Below, one piece after another: positions 9,703 through 16,908 of a stretch of 48,328 nucleotides of DNA. Numbering within the stretch: position 1 is the first letter of the stretch; the number at the start of each line of letters is the position of its first letter. A program made the position numbers and the translations under genes. The notes under the pieces were generated by a model. The model was not told the DNA's origin and ran no database searches. It saw only the letters and a program-made list of their open reading frames with translations. Location: contig CACPLE010000003.1 in assembly GCA_902634695.1 (NCBI GenBank), positions 1 through 48,328 of the forward strand. Reading direction: 5' to 3'. The DNA is from an uncultured Pelagibacteraceae bacterium (GTDB taxonomy: Bacteria; Pseudomonadota; Alphaproteobacteria; Pelagibacterales; Pelagibacteraceae).

Positions 9703-9870
9703 ATGAACTGGGATCAAATTATTCCAGCAATTTTTATGATTGCTGTTTTAATATTAGTTCTGCCATCTTTTTTACGAACTAATTCAAAATTAAAACAGTT
9801 TTTAACTAATCTATCTATTTGGGCTATAATTATTTCAGTTGTTATGATAGTTTTATACTTTATCTTTTAA
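9703..9870 (+). CDS. 55-residue two-helix membrane microprotein between dnaJ and dapB
   Basis: A small open frame fills exactly the gap between the dnaJ stop (TAA 9700-9702) and the dapB ATG (9871): ATG at 9703, TAA at 9868-9870. The protein has a short N-terminus (MNWDQ), a hydrophobic helix at about 6-23, a basic turn (RTNSKLKQ, 25-32) and a second hydrophobic helix at about 36-55. The zero-gap fit on both sides argues that it is translated as part of the dnaJ-dapB transcript. I do not know its function. The helix-basic loop-helix pattern resembles the membrane anchor of alphaproteobacterial retropepsin-like proteases, but no protease domain follows. Confidence 0.75.
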   Translation: MNWDQIIPAIFMIAVLILVLPSFLRTNSKLKQFLTNLSIWAIIISVVMIVLYFIF

Positions 9871-10647
9871 ATGAAAAAAATTAATTTAGCTATCACTGGA
9901 TGCATGGGAAGGATGGGACAACAAATTGTTAAATCTGCCAAATCTAATAAAAATTTTAAAATAGTAGCTCTTACAGAAAATAGAATGATTAATAAAAAAA
10001 TTGTTGGAATTAAACCTGGTCTTAATACGGAAGATTCATTTAAAAAAGCTAATTTAATAATAGATTTTACAGTTCCTAAATGCACATTTGAAGTTTTAAA
10101 AATTGCAGCAAAGCTTAAAAAAAGAGTAGTTATTGGAACAACAGGATTTTCAAAAAAAGAAGAAAATTTGATAAAAAAATATGCAAAAAAAATACCAATA
10201 TTAAGAGCTGGAAATATGAGTTTAGGAATAAACTTATTAATGTATTTAACTGAAATTGCATCAAAATCTCTTGGAAATAATTTTCTAAGTAAAGTCTTTG
10301 AAGTTCACCATAAACATAAAAAAGATCATCCTTCAGGCACAGCTTTAATGCTTGGAAAAGGTATAGCTGTTGGGAAGAATAAAGACTTTTATAAGCTAAT
10401 AGGAAAAAAATATTTAAACAAAAAATCTTTTCCTTATGGAAAAAAAATTAACTTTAATTCATTAAGAAAAGATGAAGTTGTTGGTGTACACGAGGTAAAA
10501 TTCTCAAGTGGTAAAGAAATAATTACACTAAATCACGAAGCTTTTGATAGAGCCCTTTATTCAGAAGGAGCATTCACAGCAGCTAAATGGCTGATGAATA
10601 AAAAACCAGGACTTTACTCAATGAGAGATGTTTTGAATTTCAAATAA
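9871..10647 (+). CDS. dapB: 4-hydroxy-tetrahydrodipicolinate reductase
   Basis: The 258-residue enzyme reduces the cyclic dipicolinate precursor with NAD(P)H, in the lysine/diaminopimelate pathway. It shows the nucleotide-binding GCMGRMGQQI at 10-19, VIGTTGFSKKE, and the catalytic motif HHKHKKDHPSGTA, whose Lys and His residues are the known active-site groups. DapB next to dnaJ is frequent in alphaproteobacteria. The stop codon overlaps the nth start by one base, indicating one transcript. Confidence 0.97.
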   Translation: MKKINLAITGCMGRMGQQIVKSAKSNKNFKIVALTENRMINKKIVGIKPGLNTEDSFKKANLIIDFTVPKCTFEVLKIAAKLKKRVVIGTTGFSKKEENLIKKYAKKIPILRAGNMSLGINLLMYLTEIASKSLGNNFLSKVFEVHHKHKKDHPSGTALMLGKGIAVGKNKDFYKLIGKKYLNKKSFPYGKKINFNSLRKDEVVGVHEVKFSSGKEIITLNHEAFDRALYSEGAFTAAKWLMNKKPGLYSMRDVLNFK

Positions 10648-11300
10648 TGAATGAAATTCAAAGATCTAAAATAATATTAAAGATTCTAAATAGAATTTAT
10701 CCCAAAACACCAATTCCTTTAAAACATAGAAATAAATTCACTCTATTGATTTCTGTTTTATTATCTGCTCAAACTACGGATATAAATGTAAATAATGTTA
10801 CTAAAAATATTTATCCAAAATACAATAAACCAAAACACTTTGTAAAATTAGGAAGAAAGAAAATTGAAAATTTAATAAAAAGTATAGGTATTTTTAGAGT
10901 GAAGGCTAAAAGTGTTTATTTACTATCAAAACAAGTCATAGATAAACATGGAGGAAAAGTTCCTGAAACCTTTGAAGAATTAGAAAAACTTCCAGGAGTA
11001 GGTCATAAAACTGCAAGTGTAGTTATGTCACAAGGATTTGGTCATCCAGCTTTCCCGGTTGATACACATATTCATCGATTGGCACAAAGATGGGGTTTAA
11101 CTAATGGTAAAAATGTTGTTCAAACTGAGGAAGATTTAAAGAGATTATTTCCTAAAAAATATTGGAATAAACTTCATCTTCAAATAATTTATTATGGAAG
11201 AGAATATTGTAAAGCTCGAGAATGTTATGGTTTAACTTGTAAAATTTGTACTACTTGTTATCCTAATAGAAAATCACCAATAAAAACAAAGAAAGCTTAA
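10647..11300 (+). CDS. nth: Endonuclease III (DNA glycosylase/AP lyase)
   Basis: The 217-residue protein removes oxidised pyrimidines and cleaves the abasic site. The helix-hairpin-helix LPGVGHKTA (115-123) carries catalytic Lys121, and Asp139 lies in FPVDTHIHRLAQRWG; both sit one residue later than Lys120/Asp138 of E. coli Nth. The C-terminal iron-sulfur region is unusual. Cysteines are at 188, 193, 198, 201 and 204, i.e. C-x4-C-x4-C-x2-C-x2-C, while E. coli has C-x6-C-x2-C-x5-C. Three positions coincide (188, 198, 204); the expected second ligand at 195 is Gly. Catalytic function looks intact. Confidence 0.94.
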   Translation: MNEIQRSKIILKILNRIYPKTPIPLKHRNKFTLLISVLLSAQTTDINVNNVTKNIYPKYNKPKHFVKLGRKKIENLIKSIGIFRVKAKSVYLLSKQVIDKHGGKVPETFEELEKLPGVGHKTASVVMSQGFGHPAFPVDTHIHRLAQRWGLTNGKNVVQTEEDLKRLFPKKYWNKLHLQIIYYGREYCKARECYGLTCKICTTCYPNRKSPIKTKKA

Positions 11301-11302
11301 TT

Positions 11303-12235
11303 ATGAAAATTTTAGGAATAGGAAATGCAATTGTAGATGTTATATGCAAAGTTGAAGACAATTTTTTAGCAGACAATAATCTAACAAAAAGTACAATGAA
11401 ACTTGTAGATGAAACAGAATTCAAAAAACTTCTGTCTAATCTAAAAATCGAAGATACAGTATCTGGGGGATCTGTTGCAAATTCTATAGCGGGCTTATCT
11501 CAACTTGGAAATAAAGTTGGATTTATTGGAAAAGTTAATGATGACGATTTAGGAAATAAATACGAAGATGGTTTAAAAAAAGAAAATGTAGAATATTTTT
11601 ATTCTAAAAAAAAAGAATCAATACCTACTGGAACTTGTTTAATATTAATAACACCCGATTCAGAGAGAACTATGTGTACCTTTCTTGGAATTGCTGGAAA
11701 AATTAGTGAAAACGATGTTGATATTAATGCTGTTAAAAATAGTGAAATTACTTTTCTAGAAGGATATTTGTGGGATGAAGGAAATCCAAAAAAAGCTTTT
11801 GATAAAGCAATTCAAAATTCAAATAAAGTCGCAATGTCATTATCAGATTTATTTTGTGTTGAAAGACATAAAAAACACTTTTTAGATTTGGTTAAAAACA
11901 AACTAGACATTGCATTTGCAAATGAGCAAGAAATAATGTCCTTAATTGAAACAAAAAAATTTGAAGATGTTATAAGCTTTTCAAAAAAATTAGGAAAATT
12001 AGTAGTAATTACAAGAGGCGAAAATGGAGCAGTAGCAATAAATTCAGATGAAATTGCTGAGTGTAGTATCCAAAAAAACTTAAATATTGTAGATTTAACA
12101 GGTGCTGGAGATCTTTTTGCTGCTGGATTTTTACACGGTTTTGTGAATAACTTATCTCTAAAGGAGAATCTTGAAAAAGGTACAGAAATGTCATCAAAAA
12201 TTATTCAAATATTTGGTGCAAGATTGAAAAATTGA
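11303..12235 (+). CDS. PfkB-family carbohydrate/nucleoside kinase (adenosine kinase-like)
   Basis: The 310-residue protein is a ribokinase-fold sugar/nucleoside kinase. The N-terminus reads GIGNAIVDVICKVEDNFL, a form I associate with alphaproteobacterial adenosine kinase annotations. SGGSVANSIAGLSQLG (54-69) is the first PfkB signature, and DLTGAGDLFAAGFLHG near 264-279 is the second, with the catalytic Asp in GAGD. Adenosine salvage is the best guess, but ribose or fructose-type substrates cannot be excluded from sequence. It lies 2 bp after nth and 1 bp before the oxygenase-like gene. Confidence 0.85.
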   Translation: MKILGIGNAIVDVICKVEDNFLADNNLTKSTMKLVDETEFKKLLSNLKIEDTVSGGSVANSIAGLSQLGNKVGFIGKVNDDDLGNKYEDGLKKENVEYFYSKKKESIPTGTCLILITPDSERTMCTFLGIAGKISENDVDINAVKNSEITFLEGYLWDEGNPKKAFDKAIQNSNKVAMSLSDLFCVERHKKHFLDLVKNKLDIAFANEQEIMSLIETKKFEDVISFSKKLGKLVVITRGENGAVAINSDEIAECSIQKNLNIVDLTGAGDLFAAGFLHGFVNNLSLKENLEKGTEMSSKIIQIFGARLKN

Positions 12236-12236
12236 T

Positions 12237-12842
12237 ATGAGTAATAAAGAAATCTTTGACATATTTCCAACTCCAATATTTAAATATCATATAGAGGATC
12301 ATAAAGAAATTAATTCTGAACTATCAAAACATATTTATGATTTAAAAGAAAAAGACCCAGTTGGAAATAGTCATTCTAACGCTGGAGGATGGCACTCAAA
12401 AAATTTTGATATAATTAATGAAGGACCTCCAAAAAAATTTATTTTTAAATTTAAAGATTTTTTAAAATCAATAGTAATGGAAGATTATGGTTGGAAATAT
12501 GAAGAAGGCAAAGCCAGAATTGTGGCTATGTGGGCAATAATAAATAAAAAAGATTCATTTAACATAGCACATAATCATCCAAATTGCTTTTTAAGTGCTG
12601 CTTATTACTTAAAAGCCCCTCAGGATTGTGGAAATATACAATTTTATGAACCAAACGATGTAAAATCAATAAGATATCCTAAGATAGAAAAATATACAAA
12701 ATATTCTGGTTCTGTGGTTAATTTTGAACCTAAAGAAGGAGACCTATTAATATTTCCTTCATATTTATATCACTCAGTACAAGCTAACAAATCAAATGAA
12801 GAAAGAATTGTAATAAGTTTTAACGTAGATATTTACAGATAA
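12237..12842 (+). CDS. 2OG-Fe(II) oxygenase-like protein (TIGR02466-type)
   Basis: The 201-residue protein matches the pattern of a putative 2-oxoglutarate/Fe(II) oxygenase family: IAHNHPNCFLSAAYYLKAP (likely first His ligand around residue 110), GNIQFYEP, then GDLLIFPSYLYHSV with the second His, followed by EERIVISFNV with the Arg that would bind 2-oxoglutarate. The substrate is unknown. Related proteins act on amino acids, peptides or, in phage-like versions, unknown partners. It ends the dnaK-to-oxygenase same-strand run, and the tail-to-tail arfA-like gene begins 1 bp beyond its stop. Confidence 0.8.
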   Translation: MSNKEIFDIFPTPIFKYHIEDHKEINSELSKHIYDLKEKDPVGNSHSNAGGWHSKNFDIINEGPPKKFIFKFKDFLKSIVMEDYGWKYEEGKARIVAMWAIINKKDSFNIAHNHPNCFLSAAYYLKAPQDCGNIQFYEPNDVKSIRYPKIEKYTKYSGSVVNFEPKEGDLLIFPSYLYHSVQANKSNEERIVISFNVDIYR

Positions 12843-12843
12843 T

Positions 12844-12951
12844 TTATTTTTTTTTTCTTTTAAAACTTCCTTTGCCTTTTTTTGGCTTAACTACTCTAGT
12901 GCGATATTTTATAGTTCTAAGCTCTTTTGCAATAATATTTTTTTTTTTCAT
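12844..12951 (-). CDS. arfA: ArfA-like alternative ribosome-rescue factor, 35 residues
   Basis: A short minus-strand frame runs from ATG 12951-12949 to TAA 12846-12844. The product is very basic: an N-terminal KKKN, then LRTIKYRTRVVKPKKGKGSF and a KRKKK tail. The block R-x-R-V-x-K-x-KKGKGS-[FY]-x-RK is the hallmark of ArfA. Against E. coli ArfA (FRQRVEKNKKGKGSYMRK), the Arg, Arg, Val, Lys and all of KKGKGS agree. ArfA recruits RF2 to ribosomes stalled on mRNAs without a stop codon. The N-terminus is about 9 residues shorter than in E. coli and the long C-terminal extension is missing. The start overlaps the stop of the upstream regulator gene as ATGA, so it is probably translated by coupling. 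Recognition is by motif, not by search. Confidence 0.75.
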   Translation of the reverse strand: MKKKNIIAKELRTIKYRTRVVKPKKGKGSFKRKKK

Positions 12952-13595
12952 TCTATAAAATAACCATTTTCAGTACTAATAATAAAATTATCATCTTTAA
13001 ATTTTTCACTTATTTTTTTTCTTAATCTATAAATATGAGTCTCAACCGTATGAGTTTCAAGTTTTGATGAATAATCCCAAACTTTTTGTTGTAGAGTATC
13101 AATTTTTTGTGCTGTTTTATTATCATTTAAAAATATTATTATATCCATTTCTCTTTCGGTTAACTTTAAACTTTTATCATGATTTGAAATAATTCTTGAA
13201 TTTAAATCTATAAAATAATTATTAACTTTTATCTTGGACTGAAAATTATATTTATCTTTTATTAATTGAATATTTATCTTTTCAATCAAATTATTAATTT
13301 CAATAGGGTAATTAAAAATATTATAATCTTTATCAAGATCACTTTTTTTATCTTTTCTATAAAGAAAAAAAATATTTTTTAGTTCTAATTTTAATTTATT
13401 TACAAAATAATCTTTATTTTGAAATGTTGTAATTATAAAAAAATTATTTTTGTTTGATTGTTTTGCTTTTAAAAAAACTTGAAAATCATTTAATTTACTA
13501 AAATTTACAACTTTGAATGGTAGATTTTCCTCTATTTCTTTCAAAATATTATATAATGTTGGTATGTCAATAATGTTAATATTTTGTTTAATCAT
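12948..13595 (-). CDS. OmpR-type winged-helix regulator with degenerate receiver domain
   Basis: The 215-residue protein has a C-terminal OmpR/PhoB-type winged helix (about 120-215): SLKLTEREMDIIIFLNDN, then HTVETHIYRLRKKISEKF as recognition helix, and the hairpin STENGYFIE. The N-terminal 110 residues are the size of a receiver domain, but I find no acidic pocket, and the site where the phospho-acceptor Asp is expected (FFIITTFQ) has none. No histidine kinase is nearby. It is therefore probably a phosphorylation-independent regulator; its targets are unknown. It is divergent from the L,D-transpeptidase with only 13 bp between starts, so it may regulate that gene and itself. It overlaps arfA by 4 bp. 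Confidence 0.8.
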   Translation of the reverse strand: MIKQNINIIDIPTLYNILKEIEENLPFKVVNFSKLNDFQVFLKAKQSNKNNFFIITTFQNKDYFVNKLKLELKNIFFLYRKDKKSDLDKDYNIFNYPIEINNLIEKINIQLIKDKYNFQSKIKVNNYFIDLNSRIISNHDKSLKLTEREMDIIIFLNDNKTAQKIDTLQQKVWDYSSKLETHTVETHIYRLRKKISEKFKDDNFIISTENGYFIE

Positions 13596-13608
13596 TTAAT
13601 TTGAACTT

Positions 13609-14100
13609 ATGCTAATCCAACTAAAAAATAAAGATAAGCTGATTGTAGGAGATTTCAAGATTAAATGTTCTATTGGAAAAAATGGATTAAAAAGACACAA
13701 AATAGAAAGTGATTATTCAACACCTAAAGGTATTTTTTCATTAGGAACATTATATTTTAGAAAAGATCGAGTTGAAAAACCCGTTACTTCTTTAAAGACT
13801 AAAATTATAAAATCAAATATGGGATGGTGTAATGATATAAATCATAAAAGTTATAATAAAGAGATAAATTTAAAAAAAAAAATACGCTGTGAAAAATTAT
13901 ATCGAAATGACTATAAATATGACTACTTAATTGTAATTAATTACAATATGGAAAAGAATAAATCAAACAAAGGTAGTGCAATATTTATACATCTTACAAA
14001 AAATTACAAACCTACCGCGGGATGTATTGCTATTCAAAAAAAAGATTTTTTAATATTAATAAAATTAATTAATAAAAAAAGCAAAATAAAAATAAATTAA
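13609..14100 (+). CDS. L,D-transpeptidase (YkuD)-family protein, short form without signal peptide
   Basis: The 163-residue protein is mostly one YkuD-type domain. The catalytic region reads AIFIHLTKNYKPTAGCIAI near 127-145, with His and Cys in the order of the family motif (H, then T/S-x-GC). In other bacteria these enzymes form 3-3 peptidoglycan cross-links or attach lipoproteins. There is no signal peptide or membrane segment at the N-terminus (MLIQLKNKDKLIVGDFK), which is odd for a periplasmic enzyme. The start could be wrong, or export could use another route. Its 3' end overlaps yggS by 4 bp tail to tail. Confidence 0.8.
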   Translation: MLIQLKNKDKLIVGDFKIKCSIGKNGLKRHKIESDYSTPKGIFSLGTLYFRKDRVEKPVTSLKTKIIKSNMGWCNDINHKSYNKEINLKKKIRCEKLYRNDYKYDYLIVINYNMEKNKSNKGSAIFIHLTKNYKPTAGCIAIQKKDFLILIKLINKKSKIKIN

Positions 14101-14762
14101 TTTCTATTACCAAAAATTTTTGAACCTATTCTTAAAAAAGTCGACTGATATTCTATGGCATCAATATAATCGCTAGACATGCCCATGCTAATTTCTTTAA
14201 GTTTAATTTTCTCTGAAAGATTTTGCATTTTAGAAAAATATATCGAAGAGTTCTCGTTATTAGGTGGTAAACACATTAACCCAATCACATTAAGACCTAA
14301 ATCGTTAGTGCACTTATTATAAAAACTATCTAAGTTTTCGATTAAAATGCCACTTTTTTGTTTTTCATTTCCTATATTTACTTGAATAAATAAATTAATT
14401 ATTTTATTTATTTTTAATTGTTCATTTGCAATTTTTTCAGCTAATTTTAAATTATCAACGGAATGAATATAATCAAACAAAGAAACTGCATGTTTTACTT
14501 TGTTGGTTTGGAGTTTTCCAATCATATGAAGTTTTAAATTATTAAAATTAGTTTTTATATCAGTCCATTTTTCTACTGCTTCTTGTACTTTATTCTCTCC
14601 AAAATGAATATGACCATGGTTAATTAGTGGAAGAATCTTATTTATTGAGAAAGTTTTACTTACAGCAATGATATTAGGATTATAATTTTCAAATTTTAAT
14701 TTTTTTATTTTTATGTTTAATTCATTGTCTATAGATATTAAATTGTTTACTACATTATGCAT
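14097..14762 (-). CDS. YggS-family PLP-binding protein (PLP homeostasis)
   Basis: The 221-residue protein has the single-domain alanine-racemase-like barrel of YggS/PROSC. The PLP lysine is in IIAVSKTF near residue 35, followed by HIHFGENKVQEA, LHMIGKLQTNK, and GLMCLPP. The C-terminal SMGMSSDYIDAIEYQSTFLRIGSKIFG is the phosphate-binding signature. The family stores and delivers PLP and balances B6 vitamers. The start codon sits in the palindrome ATGCAT (14757-14762), shared with the divergent TenI-like gene, so the two 5' ends overlap by 6 bp. The distance from Met1 to the PLP lysine is normal, which supports this start. Confidence 0.93.
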   Translation of the reverse strand: MHNVVNNLISIDNELNIKIKKLKFENYNPNIIAVSKTFSINKILPLINHGHIHFGENKVQEAVEKWTDIKTNFNNLKLHMIGKLQTNKVKHAVSLFDYIHSVDNLKLAEKIANEQLKINKIINLFIQVNIGNEKQKSGILIENLDSFYNKCTNDLGLNVIGLMCLPPNNENSSIYFSKMQNLSEKIKLKEISMGMSSDYIDAIEYQSTFLRIGSKIFGNRN

Positions 14763-15314
14763 AATCTTTTACCAAAAATATTTTGTTTTATTCAAGAATA
14801 TGAAGAAGATTATATCAAAAGATTACCAAAAAATATCGGAATTATTTATAGAAATTATAAAAAAAATATAAACAAAAATGAAATACTTAAAATAAAAAAA
14901 ATTTGCAAAAAAAATAACAAAAAATTTTTTTTATCAAATAATATTAAGATTGCTTTAGAATTAAATTTAGATGGCGTTTATATTCCATCTTTTAATAGAG
15001 AATTAAAAATAAACTACTATACTAAGAAAAAAAAATTTAAAATTATAGGTTCAGCCCACAATTTAAATGAAATAAGACAGAAAGAACGTCAAAAAGTATC
15101 ATGCATTTTTTTATCACCGTTGTTTATTACTGAAAAATCAAATAAATTTTTAGGTATCTATAAATTCAATAATTTAAAAAAATTAACAAATAAAAAAATT
15201 ATATGCCTTGGGGGTATAAGGAAAAATAATTTAAAAAAAATTAAATTACTAAATACATACGGTTTTTCATCAGTTTCTTTATTTAAACAAAATATTAAGT
15301 ATATTAGTTTTTAA
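14757..15314 (+). CDS. TenI/ThiE-like protein (thiamine phosphate synthase fold)
   Basis: The 185-residue protein retains scattered ThiE/TenI barrel motifs: IIGSAHNLNE (the G-x-[SA]-x-H phosphate site), CIFLSPLFITEKSNKFLG (equivalent to SPxFPTxSK), and IICLGGIRKNN (the ALGGI strand). The usual N-terminal LYLVTD is replaced by IFCFIQEYEEDY, and overall it is shorter and much more Lys/Asn-rich than true ThiE. It may be a TenI-like isomerase, a divergent ThiE or a relative of unknown role. No other thiamine gene is nearby. Its start shares ATGCAT with yggS, and it lies 2 bp before the TPR-sulfotransferase. Confidence 0.72.
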   Translation: MHNLLPKIFCFIQEYEEDYIKRLPKNIGIIYRNYKKNINKNEILKIKKICKKNNKKFFLSNNIKIALELNLDGVYIPSFNRELKINYYTKKKKFKIIGSAHNLNEIRQKERQKVSCIFLSPLFITEKSNKFLGIYKFNNLKKLTNKKIICLGGIRKNNLKKIKLLNTYGFSSVSLFKQNIKYISF

Positions 15315-15316
15315 AA

Positions 15317-16894
15317 ATGAAAAATCTTTCGGAATCAGATTATTTAATTTCTGAATTTAAAAAATTAAATAATTTATTTTTATTAAATAAATTTGATACA
15401 GTTATTGATAAAGCAAAAAAAATTATAAAAAAATTTCCAACTCAAACATCTTTTTATAATTTGTTAGCATTATCTTACAGGGAAAGTGGAAAAATATTAT
15501 TAGCAGAAGAAACATTAAATAATGCTTTAAAAATTAATCCAAACAATCAAAGTGTGATGGTTAATTTAGGTGCAACTTATAGAGTGTTATTAGAATTTGA
15601 AAAATCTGAAATTTTTTTTAAAAAGGTACTTTCTATAAATTCAAAAAATATTCATGCACTTGTAAATTATGCAAATTTAAAAAGAGATACCAATGATTAT
15701 AATGAATCGATAAAACTCTATGAAAGTGCGTACGATTTAGAAAATAACAATGAAACAATACTTATTAACCTTGCGGGAGTTTATCAAATAGTAGGTAAGT
15801 TTAATGAGTCTCAAAAACTATTAGAAAAATTAATAAATATTAATGAAAAAAATTCATTAGCACATAAAATGTTAAGTGTAATTAAAAAATACAAAATAAA
15901 TGATATTCATCAATCTCAGATGATGTCAATTTTAAAAAAAAATGAATTAAGTTCATATAATTCTTCAACTTTGTGTTTTGCTATTTCAAAATCATACGAA
16001 GATCAAAAAAATTATAAAGAATCTTCTAATTTTTTTATAAGAGCAAATAAAATACAAAAAGAAATTCACAAAAAATACTCTATTAATCAAGAAGTTAAAC
16101 TTTTTAATAATATTAAAAATATTTTTGAAAGAACGAATTTTGAAAAATATCCAAATTATATAAATGATAAAAAACTAATATTCATTGTTGGTTTGCCTAG
16201 ATCTGGCACAACTCTAGCACATCAAATTTTAGCGGCTCACTCAAAAGTCCAAGGAGCTGGAGAGATGATAATTTTAGATCAATTTTTGATGAAAAACATA
16301 TACAACAAAAATTTTACTTCATTATTTAACAATTTTAATAAAGAAAATTATGATAAAATCAAAAAAATAACAAATAATTATTTTTCAAAAATAAATTACA
16401 TAAAAACTGATAAAAAAATTATCTTAGACAAAAATCCTTTAAATTTTCAATGGCTTGGATTTATTAAAATACTTTTTCCAAAATCTAAAATAATTCATTG
16501 TACGAGAGACTTAAATGATACGGCCCTATCAATATATAAAAATGAGTTTGAAATAAATTCTCTTTTATGGAGCAATGAACAGAATAATTTAGTTAAATAT
16601 ATAGAAATATACTTAGATTTAATGAAATTTTGGAATAAAATTATTCCTAATTTTATCTACAATTTAAATTATGAAAATTTGATTAAAAATGAAGAAAATC
16701 AAATAAAAGATTTAATTAAATTTTGTGAATTAAAGTGGGAAAAAGATTGTTTAAAATTTAATGAAAAAAGTAATCCAATAAAAACCGTTAGCATAACTCA
16801 AGCTAGAAACCCTATATATAAAACATCTCTTAATAATTTTAAAAACTACTATGATTATTTAGAAATGTTTAAAAAAATTGAAAAATTAAAATAA
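15317..16894 (+). CDS. TPR-repeat protein fused to a sulfotransferase domain
   Basis: The 525-residue protein has about five to six tetratricopeptide repeats (about 10-230), for example AEETLNNALKINPNNQSVMV and NYNESIKLYESAYDLENNNE. A sulfotransferase domain follows (about 280-520). The PAPS-binding loop FIVGLPRSGTTLAHQILAAH starts near residue 290, and CTRDLNDTALSIYKNEF is the 3'-phosphate-binding segment. No signal peptide or membrane helix is seen, so it is probably cytoplasmic. TPR-sulfotransferase fusions are common in SAR11 and other marine bacteria, and their acceptors are mostly unknown. The TPR part probably binds a protein or glycan acceptor (inference). It ends at a strong terminator shared with the porin gene. 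Confidence 0.88.
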   Translation: MKNLSESDYLISEFKKLNNLFLLNKFDTVIDKAKKIIKKFPTQTSFYNLLALSYRESGKILLAEETLNNALKINPNNQSVMVNLGATYRVLLEFEKSEIFFKKVLSINSKNIHALVNYANLKRDTNDYNESIKLYESAYDLENNNETILINLAGVYQIVGKFNESQKLLEKLININEKNSLAHKMLSVIKKYKINDIHQSQMMSILKKNELSSYNSSTLCFAISKSYEDQKNYKESSNFFIRANKIQKEIHKKYSINQEVKLFNNIKNIFERTNFEKYPNYINDKKLIFIVGLPRSGTTLAHQILAAHSKVQGAGEMIILDQFLMKNIYNKNFTSLFNNFNKENYDKIKKITNNYFSKINYIKTDKKIILDKNPLNFQWLGFIKILFPKSKIIHCTRDLNDTALSIYKNEFEINSLLWSNEQNNLVKYIEIYLDLMKFWNKIIPNFIYNLNYENLIKNEENQIKDLIKFCELKWEKDCLKFNEKSNPIKTVSITQARNPIYKTSLNNFKNYYDYLEMFKKIEKLK

Positions 16895-16908
16895 TTTAAC
16901 TCAAATAA

